A stretch of 61,722 bases of DNA, taken from assembly GCA_028874365.1 (NCBI GenBank), contig JAPPJZ010000007.1, positions 1 through 61,722 on the forward strand, given 5' to 3'. The notes under the pieces were generated by a model, which was not told the DNA's origin, searched no databases, and saw only the letters and a list, made by a program, of their open reading frames with translations. The DNA is from Chloroflexota bacterium (GTDB lineage Bacteria > Chloroflexota > Dehalococcoidia > Bin125). Position 1 is the first letter of the stretch. Each line of letters begins with the position of its first letter. The position numbers and the translations under genes are program-made. Below are positions 53,758-61,722 of the stretch, piece by piece.

Positions 53758-55110
53758 TCACCAGATTCGCTTCTGCGACGCCGTGCGCGCGGCGGGATTG
53801 GTCCTCGGCGTGATCAGACGGGCCACCCGCCGCACCAGCATCTCCAACGGCAATCGGCGCTTCGCCGGCAAGCGCAGCATCATGCAGAGAATCGCCGAAC
53901 CAGCCCAGAACGCCGCGCACGTGTAGAAGGCGTAGTCGTAGCTGCCGATCAGGTCGTATGACAGCGCCACGGCGATCGGCGTGATGGCGTTGATTCCCAT
54001 CGCGATAGGAAAGCCGATGCTGCGTACCGCGCCCAGATACCGCCGACCGAAGTACTCCGCCCAGAACATGTCCTGGATCGGGATGTTGCCCCCGATCCCG
54101 AAACCCATCACCGCCAGCGCTCCGGCGATCAGCCACCAGTCCCCGCTCGGCGCGGCCTGAATCACCAGTACGAAGCCGAATGCGCCCAGCGCAAACGACG
54201 CGAATCCGACGATCCGCGTATCGAACTTGTCCAGCATCCAGCCCCACGGCGGCTTCGTCAGCATCGACATCAACGAGAACGCCGCCACAGCGCCCGCCGC
54301 CTCGACAGAAGTGAAGCCGTGCTCCCTCAGATACAGCACGCCGTTCAGCAAGATCGCGAAGATCCCGACCACCGAGATACCGAAGATGAGCACGATCAGG
54401 TAGAAGCAGCTCGTCCGCAGTGCCTCGCCGCGAGTCAGCGACGTTTCTTCGTCATGGCGACCTGCTTCGATCTGTTGCCGCGTGAGCTGCGTGGGGCCGC
54501 CGTCGGGCAGCATCCCATAGTCCTCGGGACGGCGGCGCATGAGCAGGGCCGCCGGAATCAGGATGGCCGCGAGACAACCCGCCAACACCATCCAGGCGGT
54601 TCGCCATCCCAGAGGCTCAATCAAGACGCCCGCCGTGAACGTCGGCCAGAAGAACCCCGCCATCGAGACGCCCATCGATGTCCAGCCCAACGCCTGTCCT
54701 CGCTTGGCCACAAACCACTGGGAAACGGCAATCGAGACAACCAGGAATCCCGCCACCGAGGCCGACGTGACCAGGAACACGCCACGGATCAGGACGTACT
54801 GCCAGTACTCCTCGACCTGGCTCATGAAGAACAGCGCCGGGATACAGATCACCGCAGCCGACAGCATGATCGGACGCGCGCCGAAGCGATCGATCCTGGG
54901 GCCCAGCGCCAGCCCGATCACCATCAACAGCGCCTGGCCAATCGAATCGGCTGCGAAGAACTGTGTTCGTGACCATCCGAACTCTTCAATGAACTCCGGG
55001 GCGAAAACAGCCACAACCGAAGTCTGCACGCCGACCGTCACAAACTGAGCGACAAACGCCGCCGCCACGACGACCCAGCCGTAGAACACCGGCCGGCCGA
55101 ACAGGGTCAT
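53758..55110 (-). CDS. MFS transporter (monocarboxylate/OFA-like), paralogue 4
   Basis: A 450-aa major facilitator. It starts MTLFGRPVFYGWVVVAAAFV, the same opening plan as the triplet at 15-19 kb, but is more distant. It has IGLALGPRIDRFGARPIMLS between helices 2 and 3 and RGEALRTSCFYLIVLIFGIS after the central loop. About 12 membrane segments. ATG 55110 is chosen; upstream open frame lacks homology. An SDR gene lies 46 nt upstream on the same strand and probably shares the transcript, suggesting uptake followed by oxidation of an organic acid or alcohol. Confidence 0.88.
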   Translation of the reverse strand: MTLFGRPVFYGWVVVAAAFVAQFVTVGVQTSVVAVFAPEFIEEFGWSRTQFFAADSIGQALLMVIGLALGPRIDRFGARPIMLSAAVICIPALFFMSQVEEYWQYVLIRGVFLVTSASVAGFLVVSIAVSQWFVAKRGQALGWTSMGVSMAGFFWPTFTAGVLIEPLGWRTAWMVLAGCLAAILIPAALLMRRRPEDYGMLPDGGPTQLTRQQIEAGRHDEETSLTRGEALRTSCFYLIVLIFGISVVGIFAILLNGVLYLREHGFTSVEAAGAVAAFSLMSMLTKPPWGWMLDKFDTRIVGFASFALGAFGFVLVIQAAPSGDWWLIAGALAVMGFGIGGNIPIQDMFWAEYFGRRYLGAVRSIGFPIAMGINAITPIAVALSYDLIGSYDYAFYTCAAFWAGSAILCMMLRLPAKRRLPLEMLVRRVARLITPRTNPAARTASQKRIW

Positions 55111-55156
55111 GAGCGGCTTTGGGCTTCGACGAATCGAATAGCTGCGCGGAGCTGCA

Positions 55157-56011
55157 TCATTCCTGCGGAATCTCGATGCCCAGCGCGTCGAACATGCGCT
55201 GCATATTCTCGCCAAATTCGTCCTGGCGCGGGCGACCCAGCGTCAACCCACCGTCAACGATCAGCGCGTGACCGGTCACGAACGTCGAGTCGTCGCTCGA
55301 GAGCCAGAGCGCGGCGTGCGCGATATCCGATGGCCGGCCCGAGCGCTGGATCGGCTGCGCCTGTCCCATCACCTCGGCCATCGCCTCGACCGTCTTATCG
55401 GCGTCCTCCGCCGACAGACCCAGCGATTTACCGAAGATCGGCGTCGCAATCCCACCCGGGCAGATGCAGTTGACCCGGATATTGTGCTCGCCCAGCTCAT
55501 ACGCGGCGACCTTGGTCAGATGCACGACCGCGCCCTTGGCGACGCTGTAGATCGCCGGTCCATTACCGGCGCTCACGCCGGCGATGCTCGCCGTGCTGAC
55601 GATCGCGCCGCCGTCACCCTGAGCGATCATCGCCCGGGCAGAATGCTTGATTCCGAAGAACACGCCCTTGAGCAGACCGCCCATCGTCAGTTCGTACTCG
55701 TCCTCCTCCACCTCGGTGACGCCGCCCAACGCCCCTGCATACCCGGCGTTGTTGAAGATCGCGTCAATCCGCCCGTAGCGGCCGATCGCATGGGCCACAG
55801 CGCCCTGGACCTCGCCCTCAATCGAAACATCCGCGTGCACGTAGGTCGTGTCGCCGCCAATCGATTCGACCAGCGCGTGTCCCCGTTCATCCTGGATGTC
55901 GGCCACGACGACGCGACCACCCTCCTCGGCAAACAGGCGCACCGAACCCTCGCCAATGCCGCTCGCGCCGCCCGTGATCACCGCCACCTTGCCCTCGATC
56001 CGTCCTGCCAT
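55157..56011 (-). CDS. Short-chain dehydrogenase/reductase with altered tetrad Asn
   Basis: A 284-aa SDR. The cofactor motif TGGASGIGEGSV (13-24), Asp38 in VVVADIQDERG (NAD type), NNAG (87-90), Ser142, Tyr155 and Lys159 (AIYSVAKGAV) are present. Where most SDRs have the tetrad Asn (NLKG), this one reads GGLLKGVFFG, so the Asn seems lost. A C-terminal extension of about 25 residues ends in ALGIEIPQE. ATG 56011 gives the usual MAGRIEGKVAVITGG start. It is first of a likely two-gene operon with MFS paralogue 4. Confidence 0.88.
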   Translation of the reverse strand: MAGRIEGKVAVITGGASGIGEGSVRLFAEEGGRVVVADIQDERGHALVESIGGDTTYVHADVSIEGEVQGAVAHAIGRYGRIDAIFNNAGYAGALGGVTEVEEDEYELTMGGLLKGVFFGIKHSARAMIAQGDGGAIVSTASIAGVSAGNGPAIYSVAKGAVVHLTKVAAYELGEHNIRVNCICPGGIATPIFGKSLGLSAEDADKTVEAMAEVMGQAQPIQRSGRPSDIAHAALWLSSDDSTFVTGHALIVDGGLTLGRPRQDEFGENMQRMFDALGIEIPQE

Positions 56012-56126
56012 GATGCTCGCTCCGCCCCATGTGGTTGCTTCGTGTGTGCGTAGGATACGCACGGACCCGGCTTGGGCGACTCCCTAGACTGCGCAAGCCT
56101 CAAGGCAACGGAGCAGGAGCAGACAC

Positions 56127-56870
56127 ATGGTCGACCGACTGAAGGACAAAGTCGCACTGATCACCGGCGGATCGCGCGGCCAGGGCGCAGCGGAAGCAGA
56201 ACTGTTCGCCGCGGAAGGCGCCCAGGTCGTCATCGCCGACGTACTCGACGCCGACGGCGCCGAAACCGCGGCGAAGATCGGTGATGCAGCCACATATCAC
56301 CACCTCGATGTCACCGACGAAGACGCCTGGCACGCCCTCGTCGCAGAGATCGTCGAGCAGCATGGCAAGCTCGACGCGCTGATCAACAATGCCGGCATCT
56401 TCCGCAGCGCTCCGATCGTCGAAATGACGATGGAGACCTATCGCGAGGTGACCGACATCAACCAGATCGGCGTCTGGCTAGGAATGAAGGCCGTCGGTCC
56501 GCAGATGATCACCCAGGAGTCCGGCTCGGTGGTCAACATCTCCTCGACAGCCGGATTCCGAGGTGCCGCTGGGTCAATCGCCTACACCGCCAGCAAGTTC
56601 GCCGTCCGCGGCATGACCAAGGTCGCCGCCCGCGAGTGGGGCCGCTACAACATCCGCGTCAACAGCATCCACCCCGGCCCAATCGACACGATGATGCTCC
56701 ACCAGGTCCCCGGCTTCGACGCCGACAGCGAACGCTTCCTCCGCAACACCCCGCTCAGACGAGCCGCCGACCCGTCCGAAGTCGCCTACCTCGCCCTCTA
56801 CCTGGCCAGCGATGAATCCAGCTTCAGCACCGGAGCCGAGTTCATCGTCGACGGCGGCGGCTTGGCCTGA
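56127..56870 (+). CDS. Short-chain dehydrogenase/reductase
   Basis: A 247-aa classical SDR: TGGSRGQGAAEA at the cofactor site (13-24; Gly-x3-Gly-x-Gly with Gln where Ile is usual), Asp38 for NAD, NNAG (87-90), Asn112 (DINQIG), Ser139/140, Tyr153 and Lys157 (YTASKFAVRG). It ends STGAEFIVDGGGLA. It resembles 3-alpha(or 20-beta)-hydroxysteroid dehydrogenases, but the substrate is unknown. GGAGCAGGAG precedes the ATG. It is divergent from the previous SDR and ends 9 nt from the convergent HAD gene. Confidence 0.9.
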   Translation: MVDRLKDKVALITGGSRGQGAAEAELFAAEGAQVVIADVLDADGAETAAKIGDAATYHHLDVTDEDAWHALVAEIVEQHGKLDALINNAGIFRSAPIVEMTMETYREVTDINQIGVWLGMKAVGPQMITQESGSVVNISSTAGFRGAAGSIAYTASKFAVRGMTKVAAREWGRYNIRVNSIHPGPIDTMMLHQVPGFDADSERFLRNTPLRRAADPSEVAYLALYLASDESSFSTGAEFIVDGGGLA

Positions 56871-56879
56871 TTCCGGTGC

Positions 56880-57596
56880 TCAGGCCAACAACTGCCGAGA
56901 CAGGTCGCCGAAGTCGGTCGCATTGACCGTGAACGACGGATCCGGCGACATATCGGGATCGTTCCCCGCGCCGCGCTCGGTTGCGACCGGCACGTAGGCC
57001 GTCGGCATCCCCGCCCGAGCAGCCGCCTGCAGGTCCCCCTTGTGCGCCGCGCACATCATCACCTCGGAAATGTCCAGACCCAGGTACTTCGCCGAGGCGT
57101 GATAGGCCTCCGGCTCCGGCTTGTAGTGACCCAGGAACTCGCAGGACAGAATCCCGTCCCAGCTGATCCCGTTGTGCTTGCTGCAATCGACCGCGATCGC
57201 CCACGACATCACGGTCAACACCGTCACCTTGTAACGCGAACGCAGCGCCTCCAGGCACTCTGCCGATCCCGGCCACGCGTTCATCCGATGCCAGACCGTG
57301 TTGAGCTCGTCTCGTTCGCTCGGGTCGAGCTTGAGCTGCGGATGCGCCTCCATCACCTCGTCCAGCACGCGCCGATGCAGCTGGTCGGCATTCAGCCAGG
57401 GCAAGTCACCCCGACGCACCAGTTGCAGCCGCTTGAACATCGTGAACCGCCACATGTTGGTGAATGCCGCCGCGTCCAGCTCGACCCCCTGAGCCTCCGC
57501 GATCGCCGACACCTCGCCCTTGATCGTGTGATGCCAGTCGAAGATCGTCCCACCGATATCCCACGCCAGCGCCTTTACGTTGCCCAGTTCGCTCAT
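56880..57596 (-). CDS. HAD-family hydrolase (haloacid dehalogenase type II-like)
   Basis: A 238-aa HAD hydrolase. Motif I is AWDIGGTIFDWH with nucleophile Asp13; the DxGGT form lacks the second Asp used by phosphatases, as in L-2-haloacid dehalogenases (DxYGT). Motif II is probably VLTVMSWA, motif III YKPEPEAY with the Lys, and motif IV is the segment with HKGDLQAAARAG. The cap domain lies between (about 25-100). Dehalogenase activity is possible but not shown. An LLM gene lies 30 nt upstream on the same strand. Confidence 0.85.
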   Translation of the reverse strand: MSELGNVKALAWDIGGTIFDWHHTIKGEVSAIAEAQGVELDAAAFTNMWRFTMFKRLQLVRRGDLPWLNADQLHRRVLDEVMEAHPQLKLDPSERDELNTVWHRMNAWPGSAECLEALRSRYKVTVLTVMSWAIAVDCSKHNGISWDGILSCEFLGHYKPEPEAYHASAKYLGLDISEVMMCAAHKGDLQAAARAGMPTAYVPVATERGAGNDPDMSPDPSFTVNATDFGDLSRQLLA

Positions 57597-57626
57597 GTCC
57601 AGCTCCAGTTCCGCTCCATCAATCGC

Positions 57627-58694
57627 TCAGGAGATCGAGGCTAGCTGCTCTCGCACCCTGGGCAGAATCTCCCGAGCGACGCGAACCGTGTACCCATCTT
57701 CCGAGTCATCCGGCGCCGGCGGATTGGGAATCGGATGCAGCACCACGTGCTCAAACTCAATCCCGTCCGAAGCGGCTCGACTGAGCACCTCAACCAGCTG
57801 CTCCGCCACATCGTCCGCAGTCCCCCGCAAGCAAAAGGCGTCCACGTGCGCCTCGCTCAGAAAATCAACCGCGCGCCCCGCCTTGAGCAGGTCGGGATCG
57901 TGATGAAAGTCCGGCCAGACCCCGGATTCGCGCTTCAACACTTCCGGATCCGGTCCACTCCACCTCAGACCCGACGGCTCAAACAGCATCGGCGAGTACT
58001 CGTAGTACCCCGCCGCCATCGCCTTGCCCATCGTCAGCGCTTCTTCAGGATCGTCCACGAGAACGGTGTGAAAAATAATCCCAAGCGGAATCGAGAGCGG
58101 ATCCCGACCGGCCTCCTCGGCGCCCTTGCGAATCCGAGCGACCGTATCGGCAATCGTCGCCTGATGCGTCCCCACCCGCATGAACACCCCATCGGCGACC
58201 CGCCCACCCATCTCCAGCGTGCGCGGTCCACCGGCCGTCAACCAGACCGGCACCGGACGATGAAACGGCAGATACGATGGCCGTTCCGCCCCCACTTCCA
58301 CTTCTTCGCCCGCAAGCAACCGACGCATCAGGACGATCGCGTCCTCCATCTCCGCAACGCGCGCCGGACGCAACCCGCTCAGCCGCACCGCCGTGTCGCC
58401 GGCGCCGATGCCCAGCGAGACCCGTCCGGGCGCCAGCTCGTCAATCGTCGCAATCGACGACGCCGTCACCGACGGATGCCGCGTGATCGGGTTGACAATC
58501 AACGTCCCGAGCTGAATCGACTCCGTCGCCTGCGCCGCTGCCGCGAGCAGGACGTACGTGTCACGCCGCCGTAGCTGCGAGTCGGGCAACCAGGCACAGT
58601 CCCAGCCCAGCGCTTCAATCCGCGCGACATCAACCGCGAACCGAGCCGGAGAATCGGCGTCCTGTCGGTTGATGCCAAACTTCGGTACGCGCAC
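57627..58694 (-). CDS. LLM-class F420-dependent oxidoreductase, second copy
   Basis: A 355-aa luciferase-like monooxygenase-fold protein. Features: IEALGWDCAWLPDSQLRRRD near the start, SIQLGTLIVNPITRHPSVTA, and GRVSLGIGAGDTAVRLSG, then RPVPVWLTAGGPRTLEMGGR in the middle, all typical of F420-dependent methylenetetrahydromethanopterin-reductase-like enzymes. The start is GTG 58694, 6 nt after the deacylase stop, so it is co-transcribed with the deacylase and HAD genes. The substrate is unknown. Confidence 0.9.
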   Translation of the reverse strand: MRVPKFGINRQDADSPARFAVDVARIEALGWDCAWLPDSQLRRRDTYVLLAAAAQATESIQLGTLIVNPITRHPSVTASSIATIDELAPGRVSLGIGAGDTAVRLSGLRPARVAEMEDAIVLMRRLLAGEEVEVGAERPSYLPFHRPVPVWLTAGGPRTLEMGGRVADGVFMRVGTHQATIADTVARIRKGAEEAGRDPLSIPLGIIFHTVLVDDPEEALTMGKAMAAGYYEYSPMLFEPSGLRWSGPDPEVLKRESGVWPDFHHDPDLLKAGRAVDFLSEAHVDAFCLRGTADDVAEQLVEVLSRAASDGIEFEHVVLHPIPNPPAPDDSEDGYTVRVAREILPRVREQLASIS

Positions 58695-58700
58695 TCCGCG

Positions 58701-60410
58701 CTACACCGACGTCAACACCTGACCCGTGGTCACGCCGGTCGGCTCGCCGTCGCGCATGGTGATGCCGCCGTTGACGATCGACATGTGGTAACCCTTGGCC
58801 TTCTGCACCAGCCGGCGCTGACCGGCCGGCAGATCGTGCTCGACCGTGGGCCGCTCGGGACCCACCGTGTCGAGGTCGAAGAGAATCATGTCGGCCTTGT
58901 ACCCGCGACGCAGCAGGCCGCGATCGGGCAGCTCCCACGCAGTCGCCATGTCCCAGGTCAGGTACTTGATGCCCTGCTCCAGCGTCACCTCGCCCGAGTT
59001 GCGCACCCAGTGCGACAGCACGTGCGTCTGCAGCGACGAGTCCATGATCTGCGACACGTGCGCGCCGCCGTCCGAGAACGTCACCAGCGAACGCGGCTCA
59101 CGCATGATCTCCAGCACCGTGTCCTGGTTCTCGTTGGCCAGCGGCACCATGTACAGCGTGTCCAGCGCCTGCTCGACGCCGACGTCGATCATCGTCTTGA
59201 CCGGGTCCTCCTCGCGTTCGCGCGCGACCTCGCCCAGACGGCGGTTCGGCGTGCCGTCGACGTGATCGAGGATGAACACCCAGTCCCAGTCCGATGGCTT
59301 GCGCGCCTGTGCCGGCATCACTCGGGAGAAGTCCTCCTCCTCGGTGTTGGCGATATGCACGAGCTGCTCCACGACGTCCGGATCCTGCAGCAGCGTCATC
59401 TGCTCGTCCAGCGGCCGCTTGCGGATGTCGCGCCACATCGAGAGCCGGTCGAACGGCATCTCCGTCCGCCACGACCAGTTGGTGCAGAGCTCGCGCGAGT
59501 GCGCCTGGCCAAACATCCGGCCGCCCTCGCCCGCCGCTTCCTGCGCGCGGTCGAAGAACCGCTTCCAGGTACCCGGCTCCGCGCGACGGCTGTGCAACGC
59601 CGGGAAGAACATCGGCCGGCCAGAGTCGATCGCCAAGTCGCGGAAACGTCGTTCGTAGTGATTCGGATCGTCCGGATCCTGGCCCATCGTCGGCTCGCCG
59701 CTGATCTCCACCACGCCGCGATTGATTTCGCTCAGCGCCATCACCAGCTGCCGCACCTCGTCCCAGCTCGCCAGCCGCGACGGCACCGGCGCGCCCTCGC
59801 GCGTCTTGTGTGCCGGTGACCGAGTGGTCGAGAGACCCATCCCGCCCGCCTGCACGCCCTCCTTGAGGATCTCGGCCATCTGGCCAATCTCATCGTCCGA
59901 TGCCGGATCGGTGAACGCCCGCTCGCGCATCACGTAGGTGCGCAGCGCCGTATGCCCCACGTAGCCGCCGTAGTTCAAACCTTTGGGCTTGTCCTGCAGG
60001 AACTGCATGAACTCCGGGAAGGTCTGCCAGGTCCAGTCGACGCCGACCCGCTGCGCGGCAGCCGGGATGTCCTCGACCGCTTCCAGCGTCCGCATCAGTA
60101 TGTCCTGGTCGTCGGGATGACAGGGCGCCAGCGTGAACCCGCAGTTGCCCATGATCACCGAGGTCACGCCGTGGTAGCAGCTCGACGTCCCATACGGATC
60201 CCACGAGATCTGCGCGTCGAAGTGCGTGTGCCCGTCAATGAAGCCCGGCGACACAATCAGCCCGCGAGCGTCGACCTCCTCCGTCCCCTTCTCCGCAATT
60301 CGACCAATCGATGCAATCCGGTCGCCCTCGATCGCAATGTCCGCCTGGTACCGAGGAGCCCCGGAACCATCCACAATGGTCCCGCCCCGGATCACGATGT
60401 CGTAGGTCAT
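58701..60410 (-). CDS. N-acyl-D-amino-acid deacylase family amidohydrolase
   Basis: A 569-aa amidohydrolase of the D-aminoacylase/dihydroorotase-like group. The beta-sandwich start MTYDIVIRGGTIVDGSGAPR, the metal motif GFIDGHTHFDAQ (His61, His63), the subgroup motif VIMGNCGFTLAP, HSRELCTNWSW and FSDGGAHVSQIMD with the catalytic Asp are all seen. It would remove acyl groups from a D-amino acid or a related amide. The length is somewhat greater than classical D-aminoacylases (about 480). ATG 60410 is preferred over TTG 60416. It is first of the deacylase-LLM-HAD operon. Confidence 0.9.
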   Translation of the reverse strand: MTYDIVIRGGTIVDGSGAPRYQADIAIEGDRIASIGRIAEKGTEEVDARGLIVSPGFIDGHTHFDAQISWDPYGTSSCYHGVTSVIMGNCGFTLAPCHPDDQDILMRTLEAVEDIPAAAQRVGVDWTWQTFPEFMQFLQDKPKGLNYGGYVGHTALRTYVMRERAFTDPASDDEIGQMAEILKEGVQAGGMGLSTTRSPAHKTREGAPVPSRLASWDEVRQLVMALSEINRGVVEISGEPTMGQDPDDPNHYERRFRDLAIDSGRPMFFPALHSRRAEPGTWKRFFDRAQEAAGEGGRMFGQAHSRELCTNWSWRTEMPFDRLSMWRDIRKRPLDEQMTLLQDPDVVEQLVHIANTEEEDFSRVMPAQARKPSDWDWVFILDHVDGTPNRRLGEVAREREEDPVKTMIDVGVEQALDTLYMVPLANENQDTVLEIMREPRSLVTFSDGGAHVSQIMDSSLQTHVLSHWVRNSGEVTLEQGIKYLTWDMATAWELPDRGLLRRGYKADMILFDLDTVGPERPTVEHDLPAGQRRLVQKAKGYHMSIVNGGITMRDGEPTGVTTGQVLTSV

Positions 60411-60470
60411 GCTCAACTCAATCCATCGAACGCTCAGGTTCCACCCATGCTAACCAATCACGATCTCAGT

Positions 60471-60583
60471 TCCCCGACTTGATCGGGGACCAGTCCCACC
60501 CCTCCCCGCTCTCTCGCCCCTTAGCGATCACCGCGGTCCTCTCTCCCCTTGCGGAGCGGAGGAAGATGTCACGGAGTGACATC
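60471..60583. repeat. Gene-free stretch with two short palindromes (interspersed-repeat-like)
   Basis: TCCCCGA (60471-60477) pairs with TCGGGGA (60483-60489), and GATGTCA (60565-60571) with TGACATC (60577-60583). The intervening text is pyrimidine-rich and of unusual composition for this window. The look is that of genome-interspersed palindromic elements (REP-like). A single copy in the window cannot prove it. It fills the gap between the deacylase and the HicA-like gene. Confidence 0.35.
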
Positions 60584-60639
60584 AGGGAGCGAGGATGGTG
60601 CTCAGTCAAACGATACCGCACCGACGACATGATTGGTCG

Positions 60640-60876
60640 GTGAGAGAGCGGCACTCGAAGAAGGAGATCGAGGATGCGCTGCGGGAGGCTGAGCGGCTTG
60701 GCTGGCAGGTCGAGCGCCTTCGCGGACGCCAACATCGTTGGGGGCGCCTGCCGTGCCCACAACCGAGTCGTGAAGGCTGCCGACCGAAGTCGATCTGGTC
60801 GACACCCAGGAATCCCGGCCGGTTCGCGCAAGAAATCCGCGCCGCAGTGGATTCATGCCCGCACTGGCAGCGATAG
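60640..60876 (+). CDS. HicA-like small protein of a TA-type pair
   Basis: A 78-aa basic protein. SKKEIEDALREAERLGWQVE, then HRWGRLPCPQ, CRPKSIWSTPRNPGRFAQEI and RAAVDSCPH match a family of small HicA-like proteins with a conserved SIWSTPRNP-type motif, found beside the type of gene that follows. A GTG at 60640 is the best start (VRERHSKKEIE); an earlier ATG at 60595 adds residues from the repeat-like region. It is 9 nt upstream of its presumed partner. Whether it is a toxin is inferred from size and layout. Confidence 0.65.
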   Translation: MRERHSKKEIEDALREAERLGWQVERLRGRQHRWGRLPCPQPSREGCRPKSIWSTPRNPGRFAQEIRAAVDSCPHWQR

Positions 60877-60885
60877 GGTTACATC

Positions 60886-61302
60886 ATGACCATCTGGCGA
60901 TTCTCCCTGATCATCGACGGCCCGAATCTCGACAACGACGAGCTGCTCGACGCACTGTTCGAGGCCGGCTGTGATGACGCGTTGTTCGGTGGCGCCAACG
61001 GCGTCCAGTGCGCCGATTTCCACCGCGAGACGGATCAGGTCGAGGACGCGGTGTTGTCGGCCATCGCTGCCGTCGAGAGCGTCGATGGGCTACAGGTCGT
61101 GGAGTTACTCGAACGAGTACCGGTATCGGACGACGAAGGCCTCAAGCGGTCCGAACAGACGCCCGACGCGGATGCGCAAATGTTCACCGCTCTCGCGCGC
61201 GCGGTCGAAGCCCGACGTGAGCTGCGCAAGACCCCCGCCGACGGCCGCGCTCGGATCGGCCGGTTCATTGGCGCGTCTGGAGCGGCCGCGGCTGGAGCCT
61301 GA
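60886..61302 (+). CDS. Partner protein of the HicA-like gene (putative antitoxin)
   Basis: A 138-aa protein whose first 70 residues fit a known partner family: IWRFSLIIDGPNLDNDELLD, ALFEAGCDDALFGGANGVQC, ADFHRETDQVEDAVLSAIA and VESVDGLQVVELL. Homologues I recall continue with a helix-turn-helix, but here the second half (about 83-138) is Ala/Arg-rich and carries no evident DNA-binding motif, so the C-terminus may have diverged or been replaced. It begins 9 nt after the HicA-like stop and would be the antitoxin or regulator of that module. Confidence 0.6.
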   Translation: MTIWRFSLIIDGPNLDNDELLDALFEAGCDDALFGGANGVQCADFHRETDQVEDAVLSAIAAVESVDGLQVVELLERVPVSDDEGLKRSEQTPDADAQMFTALARAVEARRELRKTPADGRARIGRFIGASGAAAAGA

Positions 61303-61363
61303 GACTGCGTTGGCGGTGTCGGACTTCGCCGTTTCCCTCCGCCATTGCACAAGGAACCTCCAA

Positions 61364-61722
61364 ATGGTCAACCGTTCACCCCTGATCCTCCCGCCCGGCG
61401 CCGTTCCGACCGCGCCAACGCCGACGCCGTCCGGCCCGCCGTTCGACCGCGACTTCTTCGAGTCCGTCCTGCCCAGCGCGATCCAGTCCTACTGCTCGCA
61501 GGTCTCATGCACGATGCCCCTGGTCCAACTCTTCACCGCCGACGGCGCCCGCCACTACATCCGAGCCATCTCCGGCGTCACCGACCAATGGGTCGCCCTC
61601 CACACCCAGGAAGAACTCAACGAGCAGCCCGTCCAGGTCTTCATCCCCTACGCCACCGTCATCCGAGTCGAAATCCACCCCGGCCTCAGCCCCGACCTCC
61701 GCCGCTTCGGCTTCCTCACCGA
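61364..61722 (+). CDS. Hypothetical protein, 3' end outside the window
   Basis: A partial gene of at least 119 codons open to the window edge. It has AAGGA 9 nt before ATG 61364. The product starts MVNRSPLILPPGAVPTAPTP, a Pro/Thr-rich segment, then a compact domain: FFESVLPSAIQSYCSQVSCT, ARHYIRAISGVTDQWVALHT and PVQVFIPYATVIRVEIHP, whose alternating pattern suggests a small beta-barrel. I do not recognise the family. No signal peptide or membrane segment is seen in the visible part. Confidence 0.65.
   Translation, partial: MVNRSPLILPPGAVPTAPTPTPSGPPFDRDFFESVLPSAIQSYCSQVSCTMPLVQLFTADGARHYIRAISGVTDQWVALHTQEELNEQPVQVFIPYATVIRVEIHPGLSPDLRRFGFLT

Noticed and set aside
1-61722. CRISPR arrays, rRNA, tRNA, insertion sequences, phage or integrase genes
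   Set aside because: No regularly spaced repeats, no recognisable RNA gene cores and no transposase or integrase motifs were seen on either strand.

Overview
The window is high-GC bacterial DNA, densely packed with protein genes; I saw no rRNA, tRNA, CRISPR array or insertion sequence. The gene mix suggests Chloroflexota, perhaps a Dehalococcoidia/SAR202-like lineage: many paralogous CaiB/BaiF CoA-transferases, LLM flavin/F420 oxidoreductases, SDRs, amidohydrolases and 'FFGWYIV' MFS carriers, plus DUF433/DUF5615 and related toxin-antitoxin pairs. This is inference from family content; a high-GC actinobacterium-like lineage is the main alternative.

Layout. 1-9.2 kb: an orphan amino-acid binding lipoprotein, an amidohydrolase, a DUF433/DUF5615 TA pair, an enoyl-CoA hydratase, a signal-less alpha-carbonic anhydrase, a type B carboxylesterase, an LLM oxidoreductase and a TIGR03084/DinB-like protein. 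9.6-23 kb: a catabolic/transport block with an overlapping pair of class III CoA-transferase genes, two tandem GMC oxidoreductases (one interrupted by an in-frame TGA), three tandem MFS carriers, a metal-dependent cyclase/hydrolase and a double-length CoA-transferase. 23-25 kb: glnB-amt. 25-30 kb: a fatty acid synthesis operon fabG-(small ORF)-fabD-fabF1-fabF2-acpP-cupin. 30-37.2 kb, minus strand: the translation/transcription operon proS-nusA-infB-rbfA-truB. 37-41 kb: ispG, a secreted DipZ-like redoxin with an unfamiliar repeat, a nitroreductase and uppP. 41-49.4 kb: a biotin-dependent carboxylase carboxyltransferase, a second double CoA-transferase, an FAH-family hydrolase, a RelE/ParE-type TA pair, a two-subunit ThDP decarboxylase (ComD/ComE-like) and a tandem thioredoxin-fold protein. 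49.4-61.7 kb: a Leu/Val dehydrogenase, an amidohydrolase, three SDRs, a secreted protein sharing the unfamiliar repeat, an MFS carrier, a HAD hydrolase, an LLM oxidoreductase, an N-acyl-D-amino-acid deacylase-like enzyme, a HicA-like TA-type pair and a gene cut by the window end.

How the genes fit together. Housekeeping modules (fatty acid synthesis, isoprenoid and undecaprenyl phosphate supply, translation) alternate with accessory genes whose families point to degradation of organic acids or acyl-CoAs: import, oxidation of alcohols (GMC, SDR), CoA transfer, hydration, carboxylation and hydrolysis. Specific substrates cannot be read from the sequence.

Main leads. (1) At three separate loci a CoA-transferase unit that appears to lack the catalytic Asp precedes one that keeps it; the two are fused at two loci and encoded by overlapping genes at the third. 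(2) Two exported proteins share tandem 'DGR-x-EFG' modules that I cannot assign to a named domain. (3) A GMC oxidoreductase is broken by a single TGA at a position that is Ser in its neighbour. (4) Two complete, translationally coupled ketosynthases sit next to an acyl carrier protein. Start sites below were chosen from ribosome binding sites and homologue-like N-termini. All alignments were done by eye.
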